NCBI RefSeq assembly: GCF_001636545.1
Contig: NZ_JFHK01000017.1
Span: 1 to 64,000, forward strand
From: Kosmotoga arenicorallina S304
Lineage (GTDB): Bacteria; Thermotogota; Thermotogae; Petrotogales; Kosmotogaceae
Direction: 5' to 3'
Length of the DNA: 64,000 bases
This document shows, piece by piece, positions 33,731 through 42,546 of this stretch (its first letter is position 1; each line of letters starts with the position of its first letter). Made by a program: the position numbers and the translations under genes. The notes under the pieces were generated by a model. The model saw nothing but the letters and a program-made list of their open reading frames with translations, ran no database searches and had not been told where the DNA came from.

Positions 33731-33804
33731 TTCGAGAAATGGTAACCGGGACCCGAGACAAAAATACAGAGAATGCGAGAAATTAGATACCGAGTTATGA
33801 GAGA
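33731..33804. repeat. Degenerate CGAGAA/ACCGGGA repeat, two units
   Basis: Unit 33732-33760 begins CGAGAAATGGTAACCGGGA and a looser second unit begins about 43 bases later (CGAGAAATTAGATACCGAG). The first unit is close to the left arm of the foldback at 35602-35736. It is noncoding and lies before the tRNA-Glu/Val/Phe promoter. Confidence 0.55.
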
Positions 33805-33882
33805 AGTGCTATGGTTTAAAGTGCGCAGTTTTTATAGCTGAATTCTATAAAGTTTCAAAATAGTGAACACGCCTGTTCCCTC

Positions 33883-33911
33883 TTGACCATTAGTGATTTA
33901 TAGTGTATTAT
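33883..33911 (+). promoter_or_regulatory. Promoter of the tRNA-Glu/Val/Phe cluster
   Basis: TTGACC (33883-33888), 17-base spacer and TATTAT (33906-33911) lie 16 bases before tRNA-Glu. An overlapping TATAAT at 33909 has a 20-base spacer. Confidence 0.7.
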
Positions 33912-33927
33912 AATTAACGACGTTCTG

Positions 33928-34003
33928 GCCCCCATCGTCTAGCGGTCTAGGACACTGGCCTTTCAAGCCGGCGGCAGGGGTTCAAATCCCCTTGGGGGCG
34001 CCA
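33928..34003 (+). tRNA. tRNA-Glu (TTC)
   Basis: 76 bases with encoded CCA. The acceptor stem GCCCCCA / TGGGGGC is perfect and the anticodon loop CTTTCAA presents TTC. It is the first of three tRNA genes in a row. Confidence 0.96.
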
Positions 34004-34008
34004 GAGGT

Positions 34009-34083
34009 GGAAGCGTAGCTCAGTGGGAGAGCGCCTGCCTTACAAGCAGGAGGCCACAGGTTCGAACCCTGTCGCTTCCACCA
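34009..34083 (+). tRNA. tRNA-Val (TAC)
   Basis: 75 bases with encoded CCA. The acceptor stem GGAAGCG / CGCTTCC is perfect and the anticodon loop CTTACAA presents TAC. Confidence 0.97.
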
Positions 34084-34091
34084 GATGGAGC

Positions 34092-34167
34092 GGCGAGGTA
34101 GCTCAGATGGTAGAGCAGTGGACTGAAAATCCATGTGTCGACGGTTCGATTCCGTCCCTCGCCACCA
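34092..34167 (+). tRNA. tRNA-Phe (GAA)
   Basis: 76 bases with encoded CCA. The acceptor stem GGCGAGG / CCTCGCC is perfect and the anticodon loop CTGAAAA presents GAA. Confidence 0.97.
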
Positions 34168-34184
34168 GTCCATCCCCTGACTCT

Positions 34185-34207
34185 AGCCCTGCGAATGCGG
34201 GGCTTTT
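34185..34207 (+). terminator. Terminator of the tRNA-Glu/Val/Phe cluster
   Basis: An 8-bp stem AGCCCTGC / GCGGGGCT (one T-G pair) with GAAT loop is followed by TTTTC. It ends 56 bases before the MFS gene. Confidence 0.8.
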
Positions 34208-34262
34208 CAATTTATGCAAGGTGTAAACACAGTAAATTTACAGTATTTACACAGGAGGTGCT

Positions 34263-35543
34263 ATGGTGAATATTGACAGGGTAGTGGAGAAGTATGTTTC
34301 CGGTAAAAAACAGGCATTCATGCTTTTCTTTACCTCCCTTGAATGGATGTTTGTTGCTGCCGGGGTAATGGTTCTGTCATTGACACTTCCGGATATCTTA
34401 AAAGAATTACCAGATGCAATGTCTGTAAAAGGAACAATTGCAAGTTCAGTTTTCGTAGGTATGCTGATCGGTGCATTTAGTTCTGGTCTTTTTAGCGACC
34501 TTTTCGGCAGGAGATGGGCAAATATTTCCTATTTGATTATAGGGACTTTATTCACTTTCTTGACAGGTTGCGCTAAAACATCCGGAAACTTCATTACTTT
34601 CCGCCTTATTTCCGGCATTGGATATGGTGGGCTGCTTCCTGTTGTTAATGCCTATCTCACTGAATTTACAGCCATTAGAATTCGTGGAAGATTTCTTACT
34701 CTTCTCGAATCAAGCTGGGCTATTGGAAGCATTCTTATGGGGCTTTTTGTGGTATTTACATTGGGTACGCTGGGTTGGCGTTGGTCATACTATGGGTTGT
34801 CAATAATTTCAACTTTATTGCTTATCATTATTTTTTCACTTCCTGAAAGTCCTAAAATCGCTTATCTAAAGAAAGGCAAAACAGGACTTGAAAAGGTTCT
34901 TGGTGCAAAAGTATCAGAAGAGATTGAGATTACCAAACGTGTGAAAGTTCCGTTGCTGAGCTTATTTGACAGGGAATACCTTTCACAAACCATCATGGTA
35001 TGGACACTTTGGTTTAGTGTCAGCTTTATATATTATGGCCTATTTGTTTGGGCACCAAAGATATTCAGCTCAAAGGGAATAACTGCTCATAGCTCGCTTT
35101 GGTATACGTTTTTTATGCTGGTTATGCAATTACCGGGGTATCTGCTTGCAGCATATCTCATTGAAAAAATCGGCAGAAAAAAGAGTACGGCTTTCTTTTT
35201 CATTGGTACCGGACTATCTGCTCTTCTTATGGCAAGTGTCGCTTCGCAAACTGCCCTGATATTTTCCAGCATTGTAATTTCAGTTTTTTGTTTAGGAGCC
35301 TGGGGAATGGTGTATGCCTATACACCAGAATTGTATCCAACAAAGATGCGTGCGCTGGGTAATGGCTCTTCCGGCGTTATGGCGCGAATAGCGGGTATCC
35401 TGGCGCCATATTACACGGCTTTAGTTATGGACAAGACGAATTCAATAACCGTGGTTATGATCCCCATGGCAATTATGGCATTCATTTCAGGGATCCTCGC
35501 CCTTGCAATTGGGAGAGAAACAAAGGGAATACCTGTTGAATAA
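34263..35543 (+). CDS. MFS transporter, sugar/organic-acid porter type
   Basis: 426 residues with 12 predicted membrane helices. The loop 2-3 motif is SGLFSDLFGRRWAN, and the matching second-half motif is EKIGRKKS, as in the sugar-porter and aromatic-acid porter branches; an internal PESPKIAYLKKGK follows helix 6. The substrate is unknown. The start ATG 34263 follows CAGGAGGTG. It converges on the second MFS gene, with the foldback repeat 35602-35736 between them. Confidence 0.88.
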   Translation: MVNIDRVVEKYVSGKKQAFMLFFTSLEWMFVAAGVMVLSLTLPDILKELPDAMSVKGTIASSVFVGMLIGAFSSGLFSDLFGRRWANISYLIIGTLFTFLTGCAKTSGNFITFRLISGIGYGGLLPVVNAYLTEFTAIRIRGRFLTLLESSWAIGSILMGLFVVFTLGTLGWRWSYYGLSIISTLLLIIIFSLPESPKIAYLKKGKTGLEKVLGAKVSEEIEITKRVKVPLLSLFDREYLSQTIMVWTLWFSVSFIYYGLFVWAPKIFSSKGITAHSSLWYTFFMLVMQLPGYLLAAYLIEKIGRKKSTAFFFIGTGLSALLMASVASQTALIFSSIVISVFCLGAWGMVYAYTPELYPTKMRALGNGSSGVMARIAGILAPYYTALVMDKTNSITVVMIPMAIMAFISGILALAIGRETKGIPVE

Positions 35544-35601
35544 ATCAAGGGGCACTCGGGAACTATGATACATACTATTAAAAGTAAAAGAGGATAGGAA
35601 T

Positions 35602-35736
35602 GTTTCGAGAACCGAGAAGTGGTAACCGGGACTCGAGAGCCAAGAATTCCAAAAACAAAAACTTTTAAGTAAAGGATCAGAATTTCAAAGTTTTCTTTCT
35701 CAGGCTCTCGGATTCCCGGCTCTCGGTTTTCGAAAC
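35602..35736. repeat. Long imperfect inverted repeat between convergent MFS genes
   Basis: The left arm begins GTTTCGAGAACCGAGAAG (from 35602) and the right arm ends with its complement (CTCGGTTTTCGAAAC, to 35736), each arm about 35-40 bases and sharing ACCGAGA, CCGGGA and GAGAGCC words. An inner stem (AAAACTTT / AAAGTTTT) extends the fold. It may act as a bidirectional terminator or be the remnant of a small mobile repeat. Confidence 0.65.
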
Positions 35737-35760
35737 TTTGTTCATACTTTTCAAAGAATA

Positions 35761-36894
35761 TTATTGAGCAATTTTTCTTCTAAATAAAATGAAAATGAGC
35801 AAAATCATCCCGGTTGCGGCAAAACCCGCATAACCCATGATTCTAAAGGCGATTAATGTGTTTAAAAATTCTATTATATATCCACCGATTATCGAACCGA
35901 GAATATACGTCACGCCTGAGCTCAAAACCCAAAAAATGCTCTGAGCGTTAACAAGATATTTTTCATGCAATCTGAAATGCATATAGTTGAAAAGGGTATA
36001 ATACATCAATATATAAGTCAAGCCATGAAGGCTTTCGATAAGCAACAGCGGTATCATCTCTGTAACATAGGTGATTAGCAAAACTCTCAAGGCGCTTGCA
36101 AACATTCCTACTATGAGAACACTTAAGTTTCCAAATTTCTTTATAATTTTTTCTGCAAAAAGCAGAAAAGGTATCTCTGTTACCGCCATTAATCCATATA
36201 CTATACCCACAAAGGACTTTTCATAACCCAGCTGTCGTGAAAGAACGGGAAAGAAGGTGTTGTGAAAGCTGTTGAGGGTAATCCCAAAAATCATTCCAAT
36301 GATCATTATCGTAAATGTGAACAAATTTCCATCATAAACTGGACTTATTATAGGCTTTTTGAAGGTTTTGACCTTTGATTGCGAAGTGGGGGTTAACAAC
36401 AAAGGTGCAATGAAAAGGCTTGCTGAAGCAACAACAAAATACCAGATAAATCCCCATTTCACCAGTCCACCTAACAACAGGGCAGTTGCTGCAAAGCCAA
36501 TGGTTCCAAAGAGCCTTATTTTTGCAAATGCACCGCCATGCTTCTTTACTGAAGCCATCATTAACGAATCGCCAAGGGGAACCGCCGCTGAAAAGAAAAA
36601 GGAGAAAAGGGTAACAGAAATAAGCCCGGGAATGAAATCATCTGAAAGATATATAAACCAGAATAAAATACCAGAAGAAATTGAAACAATAAGAAAGGCT
36701 TTTTTATCAGTTATCTTTGAGCCTACCCTGAACCAAAATGGATTTGAGATTAAAGCAATTAATGGAATCATGGCCATCAAATAGCCAATTTCTATAGGGC
36801 TGAATCCTGCAATATCGTAAAACTGACCAAGCATATTTCTTGCAGCAAGGCTTGAATATGTAATCGCTTCAAAGAAAAAATTTTGAAAAAGCAC
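35761..36894 (-). CDS. MFS transporter, MFS_1-like (HcaT/LacY-related)
   Basis: 377 residues, 12 helices, with a short N-terminus reading directly into helix 1 (LFQNFFFEAITYSSLAARN) and typical features of the MFS_1-like family (GFSPIEIGYLMAMIPLIALI; RLFGTIGFA). GTG 36894 is the start, after AAAGGAG. It is not closely related to the MFS carrier at 34263-35543. The substrate is unknown; the DUF2207 gene lies 76 bases upstream on the same strand and may be co-transcribed. Confidence 0.86.
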   Translation of the reverse strand: MLFQNFFFEAITYSSLAARNMLGQFYDIAGFSPIEIGYLMAMIPLIALISNPFWFRVGSKITDKKAFLIVSISSGILFWFIYLSDDFIPGLISVTLFSFFFSAAVPLGDSLMMASVKKHGGAFAKIRLFGTIGFAATALLLGGLVKWGFIWYFVVASASLFIAPLLLTPTSQSKVKTFKKPIISPVYDGNLFTFTIMIIGMIFGITLNSFHNTFFPVLSRQLGYEKSFVGIVYGLMAVTEIPFLLFAEKIIKKFGNLSVLIVGMFASALRVLLITYVTEMIPLLLIESLHGLTYILMYYTLFNYMHFRLHEKYLVNAQSIFWVLSSGVTYILGSIIGGYIIEFLNTLIAFRIMGYAGFAATGMILLIFILFRRKIAQ

Positions 36895-36970
36895 TTTATG
36901 CTCCTTTTCTGTGGGTAACTCTGGTAACTTTATGGAATATGGTTTTTGGACTTATCTTTTCCTGTCAGGG

Positions 36971-38755
36971 CTAAAAAGCACCCCCGCCTCCACCGCCGGA
37001 TCCTCCACCTACTCCACCAGCTCCACTGCCACCACTTGAACTCGATGAAGATACGTTCGCTGATGATACTACCGATCCAAAATCTCTTGATACATATAAC
37101 CCATACGGATAATACATATACATGTGACCGCCCTCTTCTTTCCATAGATCTTCTGGAACTATTTTGCTCATATGCTTTCTGACTTCTTCAGCAATTCCCA
37201 GAGCAGTTGCGTAAACCAGATATTCTTCCCAAAGAACAACAGATGATGGAGGGTATTCTGAAAGCAAGGAGTAATCTTTCAGGAAATTCTCAAAGTTTTT
37301 CCATTTCAAGTAATATTCTCTCCCTGTTTTTGTCCATCTTCCAAAAACATCAACCGGAAGGAAAAAAACAATTGCACCGGTCACAGCAAATATTCCATAA
37401 ATGTATCTTGCATAATCGGATAAAAATCCCAATTCATAGGAGCTTGAAATGCTAATTAGCGTGAAGAAAGAAATAAAAATCAGGAAAACGGAATACAATT
37501 TTGAGAGCCAGGCGCCTGAACTTAGCAAGTATTTTCTTTCTCTCACTTTGCCTTTAATAAGGCTCTTCCATGCGTTCAGCTCCTGTGTAAATTTTCTTGC
37601 TTCGCTTTGCTTTCCGCGGAATCTTCTCTTCAGTTCGCCAAAATCAAAAACCTTTTCTTCCCCAAAATCAATGGCATACTTTGCAAAAAAGGAAAGCAAC
37701 TGTCTTTCGGTGCTTGCCAGGTCTGTTCCGGTAGCTTTCTTAATAATTATTCCTTCCACTTTTTCTTTCTTCGGATTCACATTAAAGTCAACATATCCTC
37801 GCCTGTATAAATTTAGTATGCATGCCCCTATTCCATCGTTATCTACTCCCATGCAAAGGTTTTTCACAATAGCATTGACTAATTCCGGTTCGTCGTTTGT
37901 AGGCAATTCCCTTTCGTAATAAGCATCATAAGCGATGTTAGGTTCTCTTCCCATAAAATAGAAGATTACAAAAAGAACGACTATTGTAAGAACAGCTAAA
38001 ACGACTGGAAGATAATATTTCCAGAAATTAACTTTCCCTTTGAATGATTCTTCAATGCTCTCTATATCACTTAAGCTGAAATTTCCTTTTTTTGCATTTT
38101 CAAAGTACCCTTCAGGAAACAAGAAGCGGACTTCCCCAAAGGTGCGTGAAGGCATGTTCCTCATTTCGAAAATATATCTATTGCCTTCATTTATGGCTTC
38201 AATAGGTGGATGTGAGTATATATTTATCGGGGTAAGCTTGTCAGGGAAGGTAAAGCTTGCTTTCAGATTTTTTACAGGTTGTTCCCAGCCTTCTCCCCAA
38301 TATTTTCTGAAGATTTGGGATACATCGTTTCCTTCTTGCACAATTCCCTCAACTGTATACGAAATATGAAGTGTGACAGGGTCTCCATCTTTTGCTGGTG
38401 TGCGTGGGGAACCATTATAAGGGACAAGCCACACTCTTAGGTTTATCGAATTTTCTGTGCTGAAATTTTCGATTTTGGTGTAGTTCATTCCCTCAGTCCA
38501 CACCCTAAGATCTCTGTATTTCACCCAGTCTGAAGGAATATCGCGCAATAATCCTCTATAAGGTTTAACCATGCGGTAATCTATTTTTTCATGCACCTGC
38601 ATTGTTCCATCTTCCATTACCTTATGCTCTATTTCTGCTTTTTCAAGACGATATTTTGACTGGAAATTTGTCCCGCCAACAAATATGCTTACTATGAACC
38701 ACACTACCAATGTGACTATTCCGATGATAATGCTTCTTACAACTAATTTCTTCAT
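36971..38755 (-). CDS. DUF2207 membrane protein with glycine-rich tail
   Basis: 594 residues. After an N-terminal membrane helix (SIIIGIVTLVVWFIVSIFV) comes an extracytoplasmic beta-rich domain with the DUF2207 pattern (VHEKIDYRMVKPYRGLLRDIP). Another helix follows near residue 250, a cytoplasmic region, two more helices near 405-465, and a tail ending in a Gly/Ser run and GGGGGGAF, a hallmark of this family. The function is unknown. The strong ribosome-binding site GGAGGTGGGG precedes ATG 38755. It is divergent from the 5'-nucleotidase gene. Confidence 0.9.
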   Translation of the reverse strand: MKKLVVRSIIIGIVTLVVWFIVSIFVGGTNFQSKYRLEKAEIEHKVMEDGTMQVHEKIDYRMVKPYRGLLRDIPSDWVKYRDLRVWTEGMNYTKIENFSTENSINLRVWLVPYNGSPRTPAKDGDPVTLHISYTVEGIVQEGNDVSQIFRKYWGEGWEQPVKNLKASFTFPDKLTPINIYSHPPIEAINEGNRYIFEMRNMPSRTFGEVRFLFPEGYFENAKKGNFSLSDIESIEESFKGKVNFWKYYLPVVLAVLTIVVLFVIFYFMGREPNIAYDAYYERELPTNDEPELVNAIVKNLCMGVDNDGIGACILNLYRRGYVDFNVNPKKEKVEGIIIKKATGTDLASTERQLLSFFAKYAIDFGEEKVFDFGELKRRFRGKQSEARKFTQELNAWKSLIKGKVRERKYLLSSGAWLSKLYSVFLIFISFFTLISISSSYELGFLSDYARYIYGIFAVTGAIVFFLPVDVFGRWTKTGREYYLKWKNFENFLKDYSLLSEYPPSSVVLWEEYLVYATALGIAEEVRKHMSKIVPEDLWKEEGGHMYMYYPYGLYVSRDFGSVVSSANVSSSSSSGGSGAGGVGGGSGGGGGGAF

Positions 38756-38813
38756 TTCCCCACCTCCACTATTTATTTTACCTCGAATTACATTTATTCA
38801 ATCGCTTTAAATA

Positions 38814-38822
38814 TGATATAAT
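38814..38822 (+). promoter_or_regulatory. Extended -10 promoter for the 5'-nucleotidase gene
   Basis: TGATATAAT matches the extended -10 consensus. A perfect 7-bp dyad (ATTTTGC 38821-38827 with GCAAAAT 38835-38841) begins inside the box and could be an operator or a 5' stem-loop. No good -35 is seen. Confidence 0.5.
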
Positions 38823-38911
38823 TTTGCTGGTTATGCAAAATTCAGCTGTCTGGTAATTAGGATAGAGAATACATGTATTTATTACGTTCGAAAAAAAGGG
38901 GAGGGACTATC

Positions 38912-40708
38912 ATGAAGAAACTTGCGTTTGTTCTTTTTGTACTGGTTATTTCTTCTATACTGCTCGCAACTCAGTTTACCCTGACAGTACTTCACACCAG
39001 TGACCTGCATGGAAACATTTTCCCAATCGATTACGCAACAAATAGGCCATCTGATGTTGGACTTGGAAAAGTTTCAACAATCCTTAAGAACACCCTTGCG
39101 GAAAACCCGGCCACAGTTATTCTCGACACAGGCGATCTGATACAGGGGACGCCGCTCGAATACTACCACGCAAAAATTGACAACGAACCCACAGACCCTA
39201 TGGTTTTAGTAATGAATCACATGGGTTATAAGGCTTCTGTTCTTGGAAATCATGAGTTCAACTATGGTATGGGGGTTCTTGAAAAGGCCATCTCCGAAGC
39301 GGAGTTTCCTTTTTTGAGTGCTAATATCGTTAAAAAAGGAACTGAAGAGCCTTTTTTCAAGCCTTATCATTTGTTCAATGTCGTCAGCGGCGATAACATT
39401 ATCGTAGTGGCTTATCTTGGCTTAACAACTAAATACATACCAAACTGGGAAGAGCCAAAACATATCGAAATGCTTGACTTCCTTGATCCTGTTGAAGTCG
39501 CCAAAAAATATGTTCCGATGCTCCGTGATGTGGCAGATGTTGTCATAGTCGGCTATCATGGCGGGCTGGAAAGAGACCCCGAAACCGGAGAACCCACTGA
39601 AGATCTCACCGGCGAGAATCAAGGCTATCAGTTGATTAAAGAGGTTCCGGGTATTGATGTGCTTCTCACAGGCCATCAGCACAGAACAATTGCCACTGTT
39701 GTAGATGGAGTTGTTGTATCACAGCCCAGAAACTGGGGGAAAGTCGTTAATCGGGTCGATATAACTCTTGAATTAAAAGATGGAAAATGGGTTATCACAG
39801 ATAAAGCTGTTACATCGATCTCAGCGGGAACTGTTGATGCCGATCCCGATGTTCTTGCTCTTGTTCAGGATTATGAAGACAAGGTTCAAGAATGGCTGGA
39901 TCAGCCTGTTGGTATTGCAACAGGTGATTTTTACGTAGAAGATCCATTAGTAGCAAGACTTTCTGATAATCCTCTTATAGAATTCATAAACAAAGTACAG
40001 ATGGAGGCCAGTGGTGCACCAATATCGTCAGCAGCTCTTTTTAATAACAGTATTAAAGGTTGGAAGGCTGGACCGGTTACCCTCAGGGACATCAACGCCG
40101 TTTATATTTATCCAAACACTCTGAAAGTTCTTAAAGTGACTGGTGCGGATATCAAGGCTGCTCTGGAAAGAAGTGCCGAATATTTCAGCCTTGAAGATGG
40201 TGAAGTAACCGTAACGAAAAGCTGGGTAGACCCCAAGCCAAGGCATTATAACTATGATATGTGGGAAGGAATAGAGTATAAAATCGCTGTTAACAAGCCT
40301 GTTGGAGAGAGAGTAATCGAGCTTAAATTCAATGGCGTTGACGTTGATCCAAATGCTGAGTACGAAATTGTTCTGAATAATTATAGGGCAGGCGGCGGTG
40401 GTGGATACTCCATGTTTGCTGGAAAGCCAGTAGTCAGGGAAATTATGCTTGAAGTCTCTGAAATCATCGCCGATTATATTTTAGAGCATGAAACCATCTC
40501 TCCAACCGTAGATGGTAATTGGACAGTAGGTGTTGGCGATGTTTATGAAATTAAGTGGAATGACACTCTTGAAAAAATCGCCGGGAATTTCGGCATTACC
40601 GTAAAAGAATTAATCGATATGAACCCATTCTTGTTAGACCTTGACAGAATAGATGCCGGAACGCAGTTGATGATTTTCAAGCCTTTTGTGCCTGAATTTG
40701 CCTTTTGA
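38912..40708 (+). CDS. Exported bifunctional 2',3'-cyclic/5'-nucleotidase with C-terminal LysM
   Basis: 598 residues from ATG 38912, preceded by GGGAGGG. A signal peptide (MKKLAFVLFVLVISSILLA) leads into the metallophosphatase domain: HTSDLHGN, LDTGDLIQG, GNHEFNYG and GHQHRT bind the two metals. The 5'-nucleotidase C-terminal domain spans about residues 330-530, with GGGGYSMFAGKP. A LysM-like domain closes the protein (EIKWNDTLEKIAGNFGITVK, about 545-595), which should hold it on peptidoglycan. It salvages extracellular nucleotides to nucleosides. It is monocistronic, with its own promoter and terminator. Confidence 0.93.
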   Translation: MKKLAFVLFVLVISSILLATQFTLTVLHTSDLHGNIFPIDYATNRPSDVGLGKVSTILKNTLAENPATVILDTGDLIQGTPLEYYHAKIDNEPTDPMVLVMNHMGYKASVLGNHEFNYGMGVLEKAISEAEFPFLSANIVKKGTEEPFFKPYHLFNVVSGDNIIVVAYLGLTTKYIPNWEEPKHIEMLDFLDPVEVAKKYVPMLRDVADVVIVGYHGGLERDPETGEPTEDLTGENQGYQLIKEVPGIDVLLTGHQHRTIATVVDGVVVSQPRNWGKVVNRVDITLELKDGKWVITDKAVTSISAGTVDADPDVLALVQDYEDKVQEWLDQPVGIATGDFYVEDPLVARLSDNPLIEFINKVQMEASGAPISSAALFNNSIKGWKAGPVTLRDINAVYIYPNTLKVLKVTGADIKAALERSAEYFSLEDGEVTVTKSWVDPKPRHYNYDMWEGIEYKIAVNKPVGERVIELKFNGVDVDPNAEYEIVLNNYRAGGGGGYSMFAGKPVVREIMLEVSEIIADYILEHETISPTVDGNWTVGVGDVYEIKWNDTLEKIAGNFGITVKELIDMNPFLLDLDRIDAGTQLMIFKPFVPEFAF

Positions 40709-40723
40709 TGCAATTTTGAAATA

Positions 40724-40750
40724 AAAGGAGGTCGCGAGACCTCCTTTTTT
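40724..40750 (+). terminator. Terminator of the 5'-nucleotidase gene
   Basis: A perfect 10-bp stem AAAGGAGGTC / GACCTCCTTT with GCGA loop and T-run, 16 bases after the stop. Confidence 0.93.
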
Positions 40751-40836
40751 GTTGCTGCGAAATACACGTTGCAGTGAGGTTCAATGTATATTGTTTGATT
40801 TCCTTTTTATTCCTCAGATAATTGTTGGCTTTGCGA

Positions 40837-40845
40837 TGTTATAAT
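40837..40845 (+). promoter_or_regulatory. Extended -10 promoter for the M32 carboxypeptidase gene
   Basis: TGTTATAAT matches the extended -10 consensus and lies 30 bases before the GTG start. No -35 is evident. Confidence 0.5.
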
Positions 40846-40874
40846 TTCACATATATCGTGATCGGGGTGATAGA

Positions 40875-42374
40875 GTGGAAGCTATAAAAAGGTTAAAAGC
40901 ATTACTAAAAGAAATATACATTATAAATTCATCTGTCTCGCTAATGCATTGGGATCAGAGTACATATATTCCTTCAAAAGGGGCTGAAACAAGAGCCGAG
41001 GCACTTGGGTATTTATCTACTCTTGCATTCAAAAAATTAACCTCACCGGAAATGGGCGAATTATTGGAAACTCTATCTTCACAGAATTTGCTCAACTCTC
41101 TTTCAAACATTGACACTGCCCTTTTAAGGGTTGTTAAGCGGGATTATGAAAAGGCAAAAGCAATTCCACCTGAGTTATATGAAAAATTTGTAATTGCTTC
41201 ATCCAGGGGGCAAAACGCCTGGGAAAAGGCAAAAAGAGAAGATGATTTTGGCTATTTTAGACCCTATCTTGAAGAGATAATAAAGCTTTTAAGAGAAATG
41301 GTAGAATTTTATGGCTATGAGAAAGATCCATACGATGCTCTTCTTGATAACTTCGAGCCCGGAATGACGACAGAGAGGCTTCAGCATATTATAGCTGAAT
41401 TGAAGCCTGAGATAATAAATTTTGTTAGGACACTTTCAAAGTTACCTGCAATAGATACCTCCTTTTTAAATGGGAGATTTGCCAGACATCTTCAATCCAG
41501 GCTTTCAAAAATGGCATTAAAAGTGATAGGATATGATTTTGATGCGGGAAGGTTGGACGAAACCGTTCACCCCTTTACGATAACCATTGGCCCGGGTGAT
41601 GTCAGGGTCACAACCGGATATAAACCTTCCGATTTTACAGCTTCGCTTTATGGAACCATTCATGAAGGAGGACATGCCCTTTACGAACAGGGTATTTCGC
41701 CGGAGTTAAAGTGGACTCCTCTGGCAGATGGTGCTTCCATGGGAATCCACGAATCCCAGTCGCGCTTAATGGAAAACATTATCGGGAAGAGCTATGAATT
41801 TCTTAGTTTCTTCTATCCTAAAATTCAAAAGGCTTTTCCGAAGGTTCTTGAAAACGTATCTCTTGATATGTTTTACAAGGCAGTCAACAAAGTAGAACCC
41901 TCGTTGATAAGGATTGAGGCTGATGAAGTAACTTATAACTTGCATATAATGCTCAGGTTCGAACTGGAAAAGGCTCTAATAAACAAAGAACTGGAAGTAA
42001 AAGATCTTCCAGAAGCCTGGAATGAAAAAATGAAAGAATTTTTAGGAATAGTTCCCCCGAATGACACTATGGGAGTTCTTCAGGATGTTCATTGGGGAAG
42101 CGGGATGATAGGATATTTTCCATCTTATATGCTTGGGAATCTTTATGCTGCACAGTTTTTCAATACTGCTGTATCTGAAATTCCGGATCTTCATCAACAG
42201 ATCGCTGCCGGAGAAATTTCTAATCTTTTACAATGGCTGCGGGAAAAGATTCACAAACATGGCCGCGTTTACGAGCCTGACGAACTATGCAAACGTGTAA
42301 CGGGTGAAGAACTTTCGCCCAGATACTTCATTGATTATATAAAAAGCAAATTCGGAAAAATATACGGTCTTTGA
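40875..42374 (+). CDS. M32 family carboxypeptidase (Taq type)
   Basis: 499 residues, the normal length. The zinc motif HEGGH (about residues 262-266, GTIHEGGHALYEQG) and the third ligand Glu in HESQSRLMEN are intact, and the family motifs LLDNFEPGMT and RVTTGYKPSDF are present. It is a cytoplasmic metallocarboxypeptidase of broad specificity. It starts with GTG 40875, after GGGGTGA. A hairpin plus T-run (42410-42507) downstream may end transcription. Confidence 0.95.
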   Translation: MEAIKRLKALLKEIYIINSSVSLMHWDQSTYIPSKGAETRAEALGYLSTLAFKKLTSPEMGELLETLSSQNLLNSLSNIDTALLRVVKRDYEKAKAIPPELYEKFVIASSRGQNAWEKAKREDDFGYFRPYLEEIIKLLREMVEFYGYEKDPYDALLDNFEPGMTTERLQHIIAELKPEIINFVRTLSKLPAIDTSFLNGRFARHLQSRLSKMALKVIGYDFDAGRLDETVHPFTITIGPGDVRVTTGYKPSDFTASLYGTIHEGGHALYEQGISPELKWTPLADGASMGIHESQSRLMENIIGKSYEFLSFFYPKIQKAFPKVLENVSLDMFYKAVNKVEPSLIRIEADEVTYNLHIMLRFELEKALINKELEVKDLPEAWNEKMKEFLGIVPPNDTMGVLQDVHWGSGMIGYFPSYMLGNLYAAQFFNTAVSEIPDLHQQIAAGEISNLLQWLREKIHKHGRVYEPDELCKRVTGEELSPRYFIDYIKSKFGKIYGL

Positions 42375-42409
42375 CAGATATCGTTGGACTCCAAACTAGA
42401 CCCCGTTTT

Positions 42410-42507
42410 CGTTGTTGGTTGTAGGTTGTGCGTATATCTGTTCAATCCTTTCAGAGGGTAAATATGTAACTTACAACAAACAACGCACAACAAACAACGA
42501 TTTTTTG
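42410..42507. repeat. Bulged inverted repeat of GTTGT/ACAAC words, followed by a T-run
   Basis: CGTTGTT (42410-42416) pairs with AACAACG (42493-42499) and GTTGTGCG (42425-42432) with CGCACAAC (42484-42491); TTTTTTG follows. The right flank (42511-42544) carries CTCG words related, on the opposite strand, to the CGAGAA repeats at 33731 and 35602. It may be the terminator of the carboxypeptidase gene. Confidence 0.6.
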
Positions 42508-42546
42508 TTTCTCGCTTTCTCGTTCACCTTTTTCAGTTCTCGACTT

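Noticed and set aside
33982-34226. Small open frames across the tRNA-Glu/Val/Phe cluster
   Set aside because: They are translations of tRNA sequence on both strands, with no ribosome-binding site.
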